The notes under the pieces are model-generated. The model saw only the letters and a program-made list of their open reading frames with translations. It was not told the origin of the DNA and made no database searches. This document shows positions 5,821-12,998 of a stretch of DNA of 20,221 bases, in pieces. Source of the stretch: an uncultured Collinsella sp. GTDB taxonomy: Bacteria > Actinomycetota > Coriobacteriia > Coriobacteriales > Coriobacteriaceae. Each line of letters begins with the position of its first letter. Position 1 is the first letter of the stretch. The position numbers and the translations under genes were made by a program. The DNA lies in contig CABUQY010000030.1 of the NCBI GenBank assembly GCA_902493915.1, forward strand, positions 1-20,221. The letters run 5' to 3'.

Positions 5821-7692
5821 ATGATTGAGCTGCTCAGGCGTTTTGGTGGTAAGTTTCGCCGGTATATGGTGATTGGCCCTGCGTGTAAGCTGATCGAAGT
5901 GATCTTTGACCTGCTGACGCCGCTGGTGATTGCCCAGATGATCGATAAGGGTATTGGCGCACACGATGTCAACGCCGTTATCCACTACGGCATGGTACTT
6001 GGCGCCATGGCTGTGATCGGCATCTCGTTTACGCTCGTCTGCCAAAAGATGGCGGCGCTCACCTCGCAGGGCATGGGCACCGATATCCGCGGTGCGCTCT
6101 ACCAGCACATCAACAAGTTGAGCTATGCCGAACTCGACCGCTTTGGCACGCCGTCGCTTATCACCCGCATCACCAACGACGTCAACCAGGTGCAGCTCGC
6201 TGTGGCGCTGGGCGTACGCATGCTCATCCGCTGGCCCTTCTTGGCGGTGGGCTCTATGTGCGCGGCCCTTGCCATCGACCTTAAGCTCGGCATGATCTTC
6301 TTGATCTGCACGCCCGCTATCGGCCTGGTGTTTTGGTTTGTCATGGCGCGCTGTATCCCGTATTACAGGCAGCTGCAGGCAAAGCTCGACCGCATCGCGC
6401 TTATCTGCCGCGAGGGGCTTTCGGGCGCCCGCGTTGTTCGCGCCTTTGTGCGTGAGGGTCACGAACGTGGGCGTTTTGCCCAAGCGGCCGATGACCAGGC
6501 GCGTGTCGCAATCGCGGTGGGCAAGCTCTCGTCGATTCTCAACCCCGTCACGTTTTTGGTGATGAACTTGGGCGTGTGCGCCATCCTGTGGGTGGGCGGC
6601 GTCCAGGTCAACGTGGGCGAGCTCACGCAGGGCCAGGTCATGGCGTTCGTCAACTACATGACGCAGACCCTGACCTCCATCGTGTATGTCGCCAACCTGG
6701 TCGTGGTCTTTACCAAGGCGAGCGCCAGTGCGTCGCGTCTCAACGAGGTGCTCAATTGCGAGCCGAGTATTACCGACGAGGGCAACCAACCGGTTGCGCT
6801 GCCCGAGCCGAGCACGATGGGAAACGCTGCTCCAGTCCCCGCGCTGAGCTTGAGCCATGCGAGCTTCTCCTTTGGCGCGGGCGCCGCCAACGCCATCAAT
6901 GACGTGACCCTGGAGCTGCCGCTGGGCAAAACGCTCGGCATTATCGGCGGCACGGGCAGCGGTAAGTCGACGCTTATCTCGCTCATCCCGCGCCTGTACG
7001 ACACGGGCGCCGGCAGCGTGAGCGTAATGAGTGCCGACGTGCGCGCTTGGCCGCTCGATCAGCTGCGCCATGTGGTCGCGACTGTTCCACAGCGCGCGTC
7101 GCTCGTGAGCGGCACCATCCGCAGCAACCTGACCTGGCGTGACGAGTCGGCGACCGACGAGGAGCTCTGGGCGGCGCTCGATATGGCGCAAGCGAGCGAG
7201 TTCGTGCACAACAAGCCGCAGGGGCTCGACGCCCCGGTCGAGGCGGAAGGCAAGAACTTCAGCGGCGGTCAGCGCCAGCGCCTGACCATTGCGCGTGCCC
7301 TGGTGGGCTCGCCGCAGATTCTGATTATGGATGACTCCGCCTCGGCGCTCGACTTTAAGACCGACGCGGCGCTTCGCCACGCCATCCGTGAGCGTAGCGT
7401 ACGCGGTGCCGCCGCGGGCGGGATCCCGCTGACCACGGTGATCGTGAGCCAGCGCGTCTCGACCGTGCGCGATGCCGACATGATCTGCGTGCTCGACCAC
7501 GGCTCGGTCGCGGGCCTGGGTACGCACGACGAGCTGTACGCAAGCTGCCAACTCTATCGCGAGATTTGCCAGTCGCAGCTGCGCCGCGAAGAGCTCGAGG
7601 GTCAGCAGGGGAGCGTGACGCCCGTGTCCGTCCAAAGTCCCGCGTCCGCCCTGGCTGCCCCGGCATCCACTTGCGCAAAGGAGGGCTGTTAA
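5821..7692 (+). CDS. ABC exporter half-transporter, degenerate-site subunit
   Basis: A 623-residue fused membrane plus ATPase subunit of a type IV (ABCB-like) exporter. The first roughly 310 residues hold six membrane helices, and the rest is the nucleotide-binding domain. Walker A is GGTGSGKS (376-383), the signature FSGGQ (S481-Q484) and Walker B ILIMDD (D504, D505). The catalytic glutamate is replaced by D505, and the switch histidine by Q544 (V-S-Q-R-V-S-T). This is the pattern of the degenerate subunit in heterodimeric exporters such as TM287/288, LmrCD and BmrCD. The ATG at 5821 has GGGAG about nine bases upstream; an in-frame TTG at 5788 lacks this. The stop directly abuts the partner's start, implying a 1:1 complex. 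Substrate unknown; drug or lipid export is typical of the family. Confidence 0.93.
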   Translation: MIELLRRFGGKFRRYMVIGPACKLIEVIFDLLTPLVIAQMIDKGIGAHDVNAVIHYGMVLGAMAVIGISFTLVCQKMAALTSQGMGTDIRGALYQHINKLSYAELDRFGTPSLITRITNDVNQVQLAVALGVRMLIRWPFLAVGSMCAALAIDLKLGMIFLICTPAIGLVFWFVMARCIPYYRQLQAKLDRIALICREGLSGARVVRAFVREGHERGRFAQAADDQARVAIAVGKLSSILNPVTFLVMNLGVCAILWVGGVQVNVGELTQGQVMAFVNYMTQTLTSIVYVANLVVVFTKASASASRLNEVLNCEPSITDEGNQPVALPEPSTMGNAAPVPALSLSHASFSFGAGAANAINDVTLELPLGKTLGIIGGTGSGKSTLISLIPRLYDTGAGSVSVMSADVRAWPLDQLRHVVATVPQRASLVSGTIRSNLTWRDESATDEELWAALDMAQASEFVHNKPQGLDAPVEAEGKNFSGGQRQRLTIARALVGSPQILIMDDSASALDFKTDAALRHAIRERSVRGAAAGGIPLTTVIVSQRVSTVRDADMICVLDHGSVAGLGTHDELYASCQLYREICQSQLRREELEGQQGSVTPVSVQSPASALAAPASTCAKEGC

Positions 7693-9552
7693 ATGAATCC
7701 GTATACTTCTTCCGGTTCGGTCGCCACGATGACGGCCAACGTGTCCGGCAACGATAGCCTCAGCGACTTGGGTGATGGCCCGCGTCAGCCCGGCGACCCC
7801 GAGCGCTACCCCGTGAGCGTGGTAACTCGCCGCCTACTGGGCTACGTCCGTCCGCACCGCGTCTCGTTTGCGGCGTCGTTTGTGAGCGCCGCCATCTCGG
7901 TGATCTTGCAGCTCTACACGCCCATCCTCATTGGCGAGGGCATCGACCTCATCGTCGCGGCGGGTCAGGTGGACTTCGACGCCTTGCTGCTGCTTGTTAC
8001 CAAACTCGCCCTCGTCGTGGTGGGGGCCGCGGCCTTCCAGTGGCTGCAAGGCTATTGCGTCAACCGCCTGTCCTACGAGACGGTGCGCGACATGCGCGTG
8101 GAGGCAAGCGACAAGCTCAGCCGCATGCCGCTCAGCTTTATCGACGGCCATGCCCACGGCGACCTCATGAGCCGTGTGGTCAACGACGTCGATCAGGTGG
8201 GTGACGGCCTGCTGCAGGGCTTTACGCAGCTCTTTACCGGCGTTATCACCATCGTTGGCACGCTCGCATTTATGCTCTCCATCAACCTGACCATGACGCT
8301 TGTGGTGGTGCTCGTCACGCCGCTTTCCATCTTTGCGGCCGGTGCCATCGCCAAGCTTTCCAATAAGAGCTTCACTGCTCAACAGCGCATCCAGGGCCAA
8401 CTCGGCGGTCATATCGAGGAGTATGTTGGTGAGCAAAAGCTCGTGGACGCCTTCGCCTACGGCCCGCACGCTCAACAGCGCTTCGATGTCCTCAACGCCG
8501 AGCTCTATACGGCGGGCGAGCGCGCGCAGTTTATGGGTTCGCTTTCCAACCCCGGAACGCGCTTTATCAATAACATCATCTACGCCGTGGTCGCCGTGAT
8601 CGGCTGCGCGGGCGTGATTGCAGGCGTGCCCGCGACGCTCACGGTGGGCGGCGTGCAGATCTTCCTGTCCTACGCCAACCAGTACACTAAGCCGTTCAAC
8701 GAGGTCACGAACGTCATCACGCAGATCCAGACCGCGTACGCCTCGGCGCGCCGCATGTTCGCGTTGCTCGATGCGTGCGAACAGGAGCCCGACGCTGTGG
8801 ATGCCATTGAACTCGCCGCCCCGAAGGGCGAGGTTTCGTTTGAGCATGTGGGCTTTAGCTATGTGCCCGACCGCAAACTGTTGCAGGATATCTGCATCGA
8901 CGCCAAGCCCGGTATGCGCATTGCCCTCGTCGGTCCCACGGGCTGTGGCAAGACGACGCTCATCAACCTGCTGCTACGCTTTTACGATATCGATGCTGGG
9001 CGCATCGCGGTCGATGGTCGCTCCTCGCGTGACTACACGCGCGCGAGCCTGCGCCGCGCCTTTGGCATGGTGTTGCAGGACACCTGGCTGTTTGAGGGCA
9101 CGGTGGCCCAGAACATTGCCTATGGTTGCCCCGATGCCACGCGCGAGCAGATTGTCGAGGCCGCCAAGCGCGCTCATGCACATAAGTTTATCGTGCAGCT
9201 GCCAGGCGGCTACGATACGGTGATCGGCGAGGGCGGCGGCACGTTTAGCCAGGGTCAAAAACAGCTGCTGTGCATCGCGCGCGTCATGCTCACCGATCCG
9301 GCGATTCTGCTGCTGGACGAGGCAACGTCGAGCATCGATACGCGTACCGAGCTGCAAGTGCAGGCGGCATTCGACGAGCTTATGGCCGGCCGCACAAGCT
9401 TTGTGGTGGCGCACCGCCTGTCGACGATCAGCAACGCCGACTGCATTCTGGTAATGCGCGACGGCCAGATTATCGAGCGCGGCACGCACGACGAGTTGGT
9501 GCCGGCAGGCGGCTTCTACGCCGAACTCTACCGCAGCCAATTCGCCCAGTAA
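7693..9552 (+). CDS. ABC exporter half-transporter, catalytic-site subunit
   Basis: A 619-residue partner of the preceding gene, starting directly after its stop and served by a strong AAGGAGGG box inside the upstream gene's end. The N-terminus carries about 45 extra hydrophilic residues, then six membrane helices. The ATPase domain has Walker A GPTGCGKT (414-421), signature FSQGQ (519-522), Walker B LLLDE (D542, catalytic E543) and the switch H574, so its own ATP-site residues are intact. Its signature has Q520 where glycine is usual. That signature faces the partner's degenerate Walker motifs, so both deviations fall in one of the two composite ATP sites. This is known heterodimer behaviour. 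Substrate is not deducible. Confidence 0.93.
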   Translation: MNPYTSSGSVATMTANVSGNDSLSDLGDGPRQPGDPERYPVSVVTRRLLGYVRPHRVSFAASFVSAAISVILQLYTPILIGEGIDLIVAAGQVDFDALLLLVTKLALVVVGAAAFQWLQGYCVNRLSYETVRDMRVEASDKLSRMPLSFIDGHAHGDLMSRVVNDVDQVGDGLLQGFTQLFTGVITIVGTLAFMLSINLTMTLVVVLVTPLSIFAAGAIAKLSNKSFTAQQRIQGQLGGHIEEYVGEQKLVDAFAYGPHAQQRFDVLNAELYTAGERAQFMGSLSNPGTRFINNIIYAVVAVIGCAGVIAGVPATLTVGGVQIFLSYANQYTKPFNEVTNVITQIQTAYASARRMFALLDACEQEPDAVDAIELAAPKGEVSFEHVGFSYVPDRKLLQDICIDAKPGMRIALVGPTGCGKTTLINLLLRFYDIDAGRIAVDGRSSRDYTRASLRRAFGMVLQDTWLFEGTVAQNIAYGCPDATREQIVEAAKRAHAHKFIVQLPGGYDTVIGEGGGTFSQGQKQLLCIARVMLTDPAILLLDEATSSIDTRTELQVQAAFDELMAGRTSFVVAHRLSTISNADCILVMRDGQIIERGTHDELVPAGGFYAELYRSQFAQ

Positions 9553-9604
9553 GCAAGATATGGGGCAAATGAATCAGATTTGTTCGTCCCACGTCTTAAG
9601 TATT

Positions 9605-9636
9605 TGGGGGCTTGCGCTGCGGACGTTTTGCCCCCA
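9605..9636. other. Small hairpin after the ABC operon
   Basis: TGGGGGC (9605-9611) pairs with GCCCCCA (9630-9636) around an 18-base loop. No T-run follows, so it is a poor terminator candidate, but it is the only structure between the exporter and the next gene. Confidence 0.3.
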
Positions 9637-9672
9637 TCGGTGTCGCCCATGTCGCCAATCGGCAGAAGGTGG

Positions 9673-9700
9673 TTTACATCTGTCACGTTAGTACTAAGAT
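9673..9700 (+). promoter_or_regulatory. Possible promoter of the flavodoxin-like gene
   Basis: TTTACA (9673-9678) and TAAGAT (9695-9700) are spaced by 16 bases, about 50 bases before the start codon. A short palindrome, CTAAT...ATTAG (9707-9723), lies just downstream. Confidence 0.4.
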
Positions 9701-9752
9701 ATTCATCTAATAAATTGCATTAGTGGCTTTAGTTTTGGGGGAAACGAGCAAC

Positions 9753-10310
9753 GTGACTATGACATGCTCTTTGGTGGTTAACAGCAAGAGCGGTAATACC
9801 AGGATGGTTTCGGGTGCGATCAAGCGCACGCTGCAGGCTGCAGGTGTTGAGTTTGTCCATGCCGCGGCGTTGAGCGACGATGCGGATGCAGATCAGGTTG
9901 CGCTCGAGGCGCAGGGCGCCTGCGCGGCCGACACGGTGCTCGTTGGCTTTTGGTGCGACAAGGGCGCATGCACGCCTTCGGTCGCGGCGTTGCTCTCCGC
10001 CTTGCACGGCAAGCGCGTCTTCCTGTTTGGCACCTGCGGTTTTGGCGCCGATCAGAGCTATTACCAGCAGATTATCGATCGCGTGACCTCCAATTTGGCC
10101 AATGATGCCGAGCTGGTGGGCTGGGCGATGTGCCAGGGCAAGATGGGCCCCGCGGTCAAGCAGCGCTACGAGGCCATGCTCGAGCAAGATCCCGACAACG
10201 CCCGCGCTAAGTTGCTGCTCGACAACTGGGTTGCCGCAAAGGATCACCCCACCAAGGATGATCTGGACCATATGGCGGCGGCGGCCAAGAAGGCCGTGCT
10301 GGGCGAGTAG
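9753..10310 (+). CDS. Flavodoxin-like protein
   Basis: A 185-residue flavodoxin-fold protein. The FMN phosphate loop is SKSGNT (residues 11-16) after the first beta strand. The 68-73 region (CDKGAC) and FGTCGFGADQSYY (92-104) match the middle and 90s loops of the anaerobe flavodoxin family that includes BilS, the partner of bilirubin reductase BilR. No bilR lies in the window, so a BilS call is not justified. GTG at 9753 is preferred because GGGGGA sits ten bases upstream; ATG at 9759 is nearly as likely, and a GTG at 9723 is possible. It is a single gene with its own terminator. The expected role is cytosolic electron transfer; the redox partner is unknown. Confidence 0.82.
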   Translation: MTMTCSLVVNSKSGNTRMVSGAIKRTLQAAGVEFVHAAALSDDADADQVALEAQGACAADTVLVGFWCDKGACTPSVAALLSALHGKRVFLFGTCGFGADQSYYQQIIDRVTSNLANDAELVGWAMCQGKMGPAVKQRYEAMLEQDPDNARAKLLLDNWVAAKDHPTKDDLDHMAAAAKKAVLGE

Positions 10311-10351
10311 CTCGCTGCTCGTGGTGCCGAGCGTCCCATAATGCAAGTGTG

Positions 10352-10379
10352 AAAGCCTCGAAATCCTCGAGGCTTTTTT
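10352..10379 (+). terminator. Rho-independent terminator of the flavodoxin-like gene
   Basis: AAAGCCTCGA (10352-10361) pairs with TCGAGGCTTT (10367-10376) around a 5-base loop and runs into six Ts. It lies 40 bases after the stop. Confidence 0.93.
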
Positions 10380-10414
10380 CTTGACACTCGCGGGCGCAAC
10401 CGTGGCAAGCGTTT

Positions 10415-10525
10415 GGGACGACATTTTCCATCACCCCGATGACGAGACCGTCCTGGACGATACGCTCAATGCATCCGCTGGATGTATTGAGCGTGGGACG
10501 GGCTTTCCAGATGGACACGGTTTCC
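10415..10525. repeat. GGGAC-TTTCC half-sites and near-perfect hairpin
   Basis: Three copies of a short motif of the form GGGAC-n-TTTCC occur: 10415-10429 with ATTTTCC, 10495-10508, and GGACACGGTTTCC at 10513-10525. Between them ACGCTCAATGCATCC (10462-10476) pairs at 14 of 15 positions with 10480-10494 around a 3-base loop; CCGTCC and GGACGG can pair outside it. The half-sites resemble the array at 19845-20047. No T-run, so not a terminator. Confidence 0.6.
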
Positions 10526-10619
10526 AGAAGGTATGGGCTGGGGGCTGCAGGGGGTGGCCGTAGAGGCATCAATAAGGGGATTGAAAATAAACGATACTAA
10601 ATGCAGCATAATTTAATGT

Positions 10620-10628
10620 GGGGGGGGG
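10620..10628 (+). repeat. Nine-G homopolymer tract
   Basis: Nine consecutive Gs in AT-rich DNA, 287 bases before the first gene of the surface operon. A TTGAAA (10581-10586) and CATAAT (10607-10612) lie upstream and TACGAT directly downstream. Long G tracts slip during replication, so the length may vary between cells. Confidence 0.8.
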
Positions 10629-10800
10629 TACGATATCTAAGCCGTACAAAATATCAGACCCTCTATCGAAAAGTTGCGTATGGGTTAGTCGCAGTTGTTG
10701 GATAAAGCAGACAAGTGTGGGGACAAATAACCACTTACGGCAAAAATAGTAGCATTTGGCGGAAAAACGTTGATAAAAACGCGGAAGTAGCTACGGTGAT

Positions 10801-10809
10801 TGTTATAAA
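10801..10809 (+). promoter_or_regulatory. Extended -10 promoter of the surface operon
   Basis: TGTTATAAA is a TG-n-TATAAA extended -10 element (hexamer 10804-10809). Transcription would start near 10816 and leave a leader of about 100 bases before the TTG start at 10915. No convincing -35 lies at 17 bases, as is common for extended -10 promoters. Confidence 0.5.
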
Positions 10810-10914
10810 TAGATTTCAGATTGGCTTTTTCGAACTCATCTATTAAACGTCTTAGAAAAGTGGCTAATCCTTGATGGGATCGAATATGGCCTCGATGGGG
10901 ATGAAATAATCACG

Positions 10915-11472
10915 TTGGCAGCGCGCGGATTCAGACGATTTATTTCGCTTCTTAGTAGCATGGCGTTCGCGCTTGTCATAGCCCTTGCCGTTGTTTCTTT
11001 CGCTCCCCGCGCATTTGGATACACGCCTTTTGCAGTGCTCTCGGGCTCTATGGAGCCCGAGCTGCCCGTCGGCTCCATGGTGTTTGTTCGCCAAGTTGAG
11101 CCGACGGATATTGCCGTGGGCGACAATGCAACCTTTTACCGATCGGACGGCGCCGTGGTGACGCACCAGGTGTACGAGGTCGACCCTGTGGCGCAGACGA
11201 TCAGCACGCAGGGAATCGCAAACAAAAATGCAGATGGAACCATCATGCACGACGCCGAGCAGACGCCTTTTTCACGCGTGATCGGTGTCGTTTCTTTTTG
11301 TGTCCCTTACCTGGGCTTCGTTAACGCATATTGCACGACGATGCCCGGTTTGCTTGTTGTGGTGGCCGTTCTGGCGCTGCTGGTCGCGGCGTCGATAGTG
11401 CTCGATCGGGTGGTTTCCGACGAGCCTGCGGGCAAGCATGCCCGCGCGCATGCGAGGGAGCGGCGTTTATAG
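10915..11472 (+). CDS. Signal peptidase I, SipW/ER type
   Basis: A 185-residue membrane peptidase. One membrane helix (about 14-34) precedes the catalytic box VLSGSMEPELPVGS with nucleophile S45. The second catalytic position is a histidine, H84 in V-V-T-H-Q-V, instead of the lysine of ordinary bacterial LepB; this marks the SipW/Sec11 group. The later TQGIANKNADG block corresponds to the family's KGDAN segment but has I in place of D. A second membrane helix (144-164) and a basic tail follow. The TTG start at 10915 is the first available, with a weak GGGG box; ATG at 10960 would cut into the helix. It opens a six-gene run that includes three SipW-type substrates, so it is very probably their dedicated peptidase. 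Confidence 0.9.
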   Translation: MAARGFRRFISLLSSMAFALVIALAVVSFAPRAFGYTPFAVLSGSMEPELPVGSMVFVRQVEPTDIAVGDNATFYRSDGAVVTHQVYEVDPVAQTISTQGIANKNADGTIMHDAEQTPFSRVIGVVSFCVPYLGFVNAYCTTMPGLLVVVAVLALLVAASIVLDRVVSDEPAGKHARAHARERRL

Positions 11473-11543
11473 CGGCAGGGGAGAGGTGTCGGCAACGGCA
11501 AGGGCCGTTGCCGGGGAAGTCGATTTTCGAAAGGAAGAGGACG

Positions 11544-12251
11544 ATGGAAAACAAGAAGAAAAAGCGCTACGGCATCATTGCCGCCTTACTGCTGCTGGTG
11601 CTGGCTGCCGGCGTGGGCACCTATGCATGGCTGACGGCCACGCAGGACATTGATAACGTGTTTACGGTGGGTAGCTTTGGCCCCACGGATAACAAACCGG
11701 ATCCGACCGACCCCGAGAAGCCGAAACCCGGTGATCCGAACACTGGCAAGGCCTACCTGTTCGAGACCAAGTGGGTCGACGACTCCAAGATCGTTCCCGG
11801 CGCAACTGCCGATAAGAACCCCAACGTCGGCATCAAGAAGGACTCCGATGACGCCTACGTGTTTATCTATGTGAAGAACGCCATGGTCAATGAGACCGCC
11901 GCTCCCGCGGACACCCCGTACTTTACTCTCAACAACAACTGGAAGCCGGTCGATGGTCAGGTGACCACGTCCGCCGATGGCAAGTATCTGAGCGGTCTGT
12001 TCATGTATGCCAAGGGCGCCACGGACGGTCCCGCCGTTTTGCAGGCTAAGGATGCTGCCACGGACGTCTACACCGGCGAGCTCTTTAGCAAGGTTGTGTT
12101 CCCCAGCACCTTGGAGGGCTCTATGGTTGCCACCACTCCCAAGATGACGGTTTCCGCCTACATCTTCGGTGCCGACCAGAAGGGCGAGGAGGCTACTCCT
12201 GCCGCCAACGCTGTTGCGCAGGCCAAGACTTGGGCTAAAAGCAAGAAGTAA
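11544..12251 (+). CDS. TasA/camelysin-like protein with SipW-type signal
   Basis: A 235-residue secreted protein. The N-terminus has KKKKR, a hydrophobic core (11-25) and the pattern GTYAWLTATQDIDNVFTVG (25-43), the hallmark of SipW-dependent signals (G-x-x-A-W-x-T-x-T...N-x-F-x-x-G). Residues 48-67 are a Pro/Lys/Asp-rich linker. The rest is a beta-rich domain with DAYVFIYVKNAMV and a late MTVSAYIFGADQ strand, resembling TasA and camelysin folds. The ATG at 11544 has AAGGAAGAGG directly upstream. TasA forms matrix fibres in Bacillus, so a polymeric subunit role is plausible but inferred. It lies 71 bases after the peptidase gene and is followed by a strong hairpin. Confidence 0.88.
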   Translation: MENKKKKRYGIIAALLLLVLAAGVGTYAWLTATQDIDNVFTVGSFGPTDNKPDPTDPEKPKPGDPNTGKAYLFETKWVDDSKIVPGATADKNPNVGIKKDSDDAYVFIYVKNAMVNETAAPADTPYFTLNNNWKPVDGQVTTSADGKYLSGLFMYAKGATDGPAVLQAKDAATDVYTGELFSKVVFPSTLEGSMVATTPKMTVSAYIFGADQKGEEATPAANAVAQAKTWAKSKK

Positions 12252-12267
12252 TCACACTCCCACCCCA

Positions 12268-12317
12268 CCGAGATCCCGACCCGCTCCCCAACCCCTATAT
12301 TCGGGTCGGGATCTCGG
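12268..12317 (+). promoter_or_regulatory. Intercistronic 16-bp hairpin without T-run
   Basis: CCGAGATCCCGACCCG (12268-12283) and its exact complement (12302-12317) enclose an 18-base loop, 16 bases after the TasA-like gene. It is followed by Cs rather than Ts. It could protect the upstream message from 3' exonucleases or partly end transcription, giving more of the first two products than of the later ones. Confidence 0.7.
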
Positions 12318-12347
12318 CCCCCCCTTGATCGACGATTGGCGAACGTA

Positions 12348-12995
12348 ATGCTCAACAATCTTTCCGACAATCAGAAACGCACCTTGGCGCTTGCCGCGAT
12401 GGCGCTGTTGGCCCTGGCGTGCCTGTGCGGCACGCTGGCTTTTACCGTTGATATGGTTCCGGCGAACAACGTCCTATCGTTTGGCAGCGTGAAGGTACGA
12501 GTCTGCGAATTCACCCTAAACGAGCAGGGTGAGGAGATTCCGTTTGAGGCCAACGAGCACGGGGACTATCCCGACACCAAGGCCGGGAGCTCTGACATCA
12601 GCCGCATTGTGCGCGTGGAGAACGCCGGCGCGCAGCCTGAGTACGTTCGCGCTCGTCTGCGCATGACGTCAGTGGCGCCCGACGGTTCGAGTGCGGATGC
12701 CTCGGGCGACGTTGCCTTTAACGTGAACGCGGGCGAGGGGTCCCCGTGGATCGATGGTGGCGATGGGTGGTACTACTACCGCGGATTGGCTGGTCGTGGC
12801 GGCATGCTCGACCCCGGCGCCATGACCGAGAGCCTTATGGACTCGCTGCGCTTTGTGGGCGACTTCCACGACGCCGCGCGCGGCGGCTCATTCAAGCTCG
12901 ATATCGACGTTCAGGCCGTGCAGGCCAAAAACCAGCAGACAAACGATTCTGTCCTCGATGTACTCGACGTCGCGGGCTGGCCGGAGGCGAACTAG
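12348..12995 (+). CDS. Secreted protein with SipW-type signal
   Basis: A 215-residue protein. The N-terminus has a hydrophobic core (13-28) and GTLAFTVDMVPANNVLSFG (28-46), close to the SipW-dependent signal pattern. The body has ISRIVRVENAGAQPEYVRARL, the common structural-subunit motif with alanine/proline before a Y-V-R-x-R strand, then DGWYYYRGL and, near the end, FKLDIDVQAVQAK. The protein at 18475 shares this layout, so the two are likely paralogues flanking the giant gene. ATG at 12348 is chosen; only a weak GGCGA box precedes it, and TTG at 12336 has none. It ends three bases before the next start. Likely a minor or structural subunit; the exact role is unknown. Confidence 0.85.
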   Translation: MLNNLSDNQKRTLALAAMALLALACLCGTLAFTVDMVPANNVLSFGSVKVRVCEFTLNEQGEEIPFEANEHGDYPDTKAGSSDISRIVRVENAGAQPEYVRARLRMTSVAPDGSSADASGDVAFNVNAGEGSPWIDGGDGWYYYRGLAGRGGMLDPGAMTESLMDSLRFVGDFHDAARGGSFKLDIDVQAVQAKNQQTNDSVLDVLDVAGWPEAN

Positions 12996-12998
12996 CCC

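Larger units (their letters stand above)
10529..10914 (+). other. AT-rich leader region of the surface operon
   Basis: About 385 bases with markedly lower GC than the neighbouring genes. It holds the G tract and the extended -10 element. I see no tRNA, no known riboswitch core and no frame with a ribosome-binding site. The end (10861-10914) is an open frame in phase with the peptidase gene but has no start codon with a clear Shine-Dalgarno box. Confidence 0.5.

Noticed and set aside
5815..7635. 606-codon antisense frame across the first ABC gene
   Set aside because: It mirrors the GC-rich codon pattern of a clearly real ABC gene, has His/Arg/Asp-rich nonsense composition and no start signals.
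9753..10310. Naming the flavodoxin bilS
   Set aside because: The fold and motifs fit, but without bilR nearby or a search the specific assignment is not supported.
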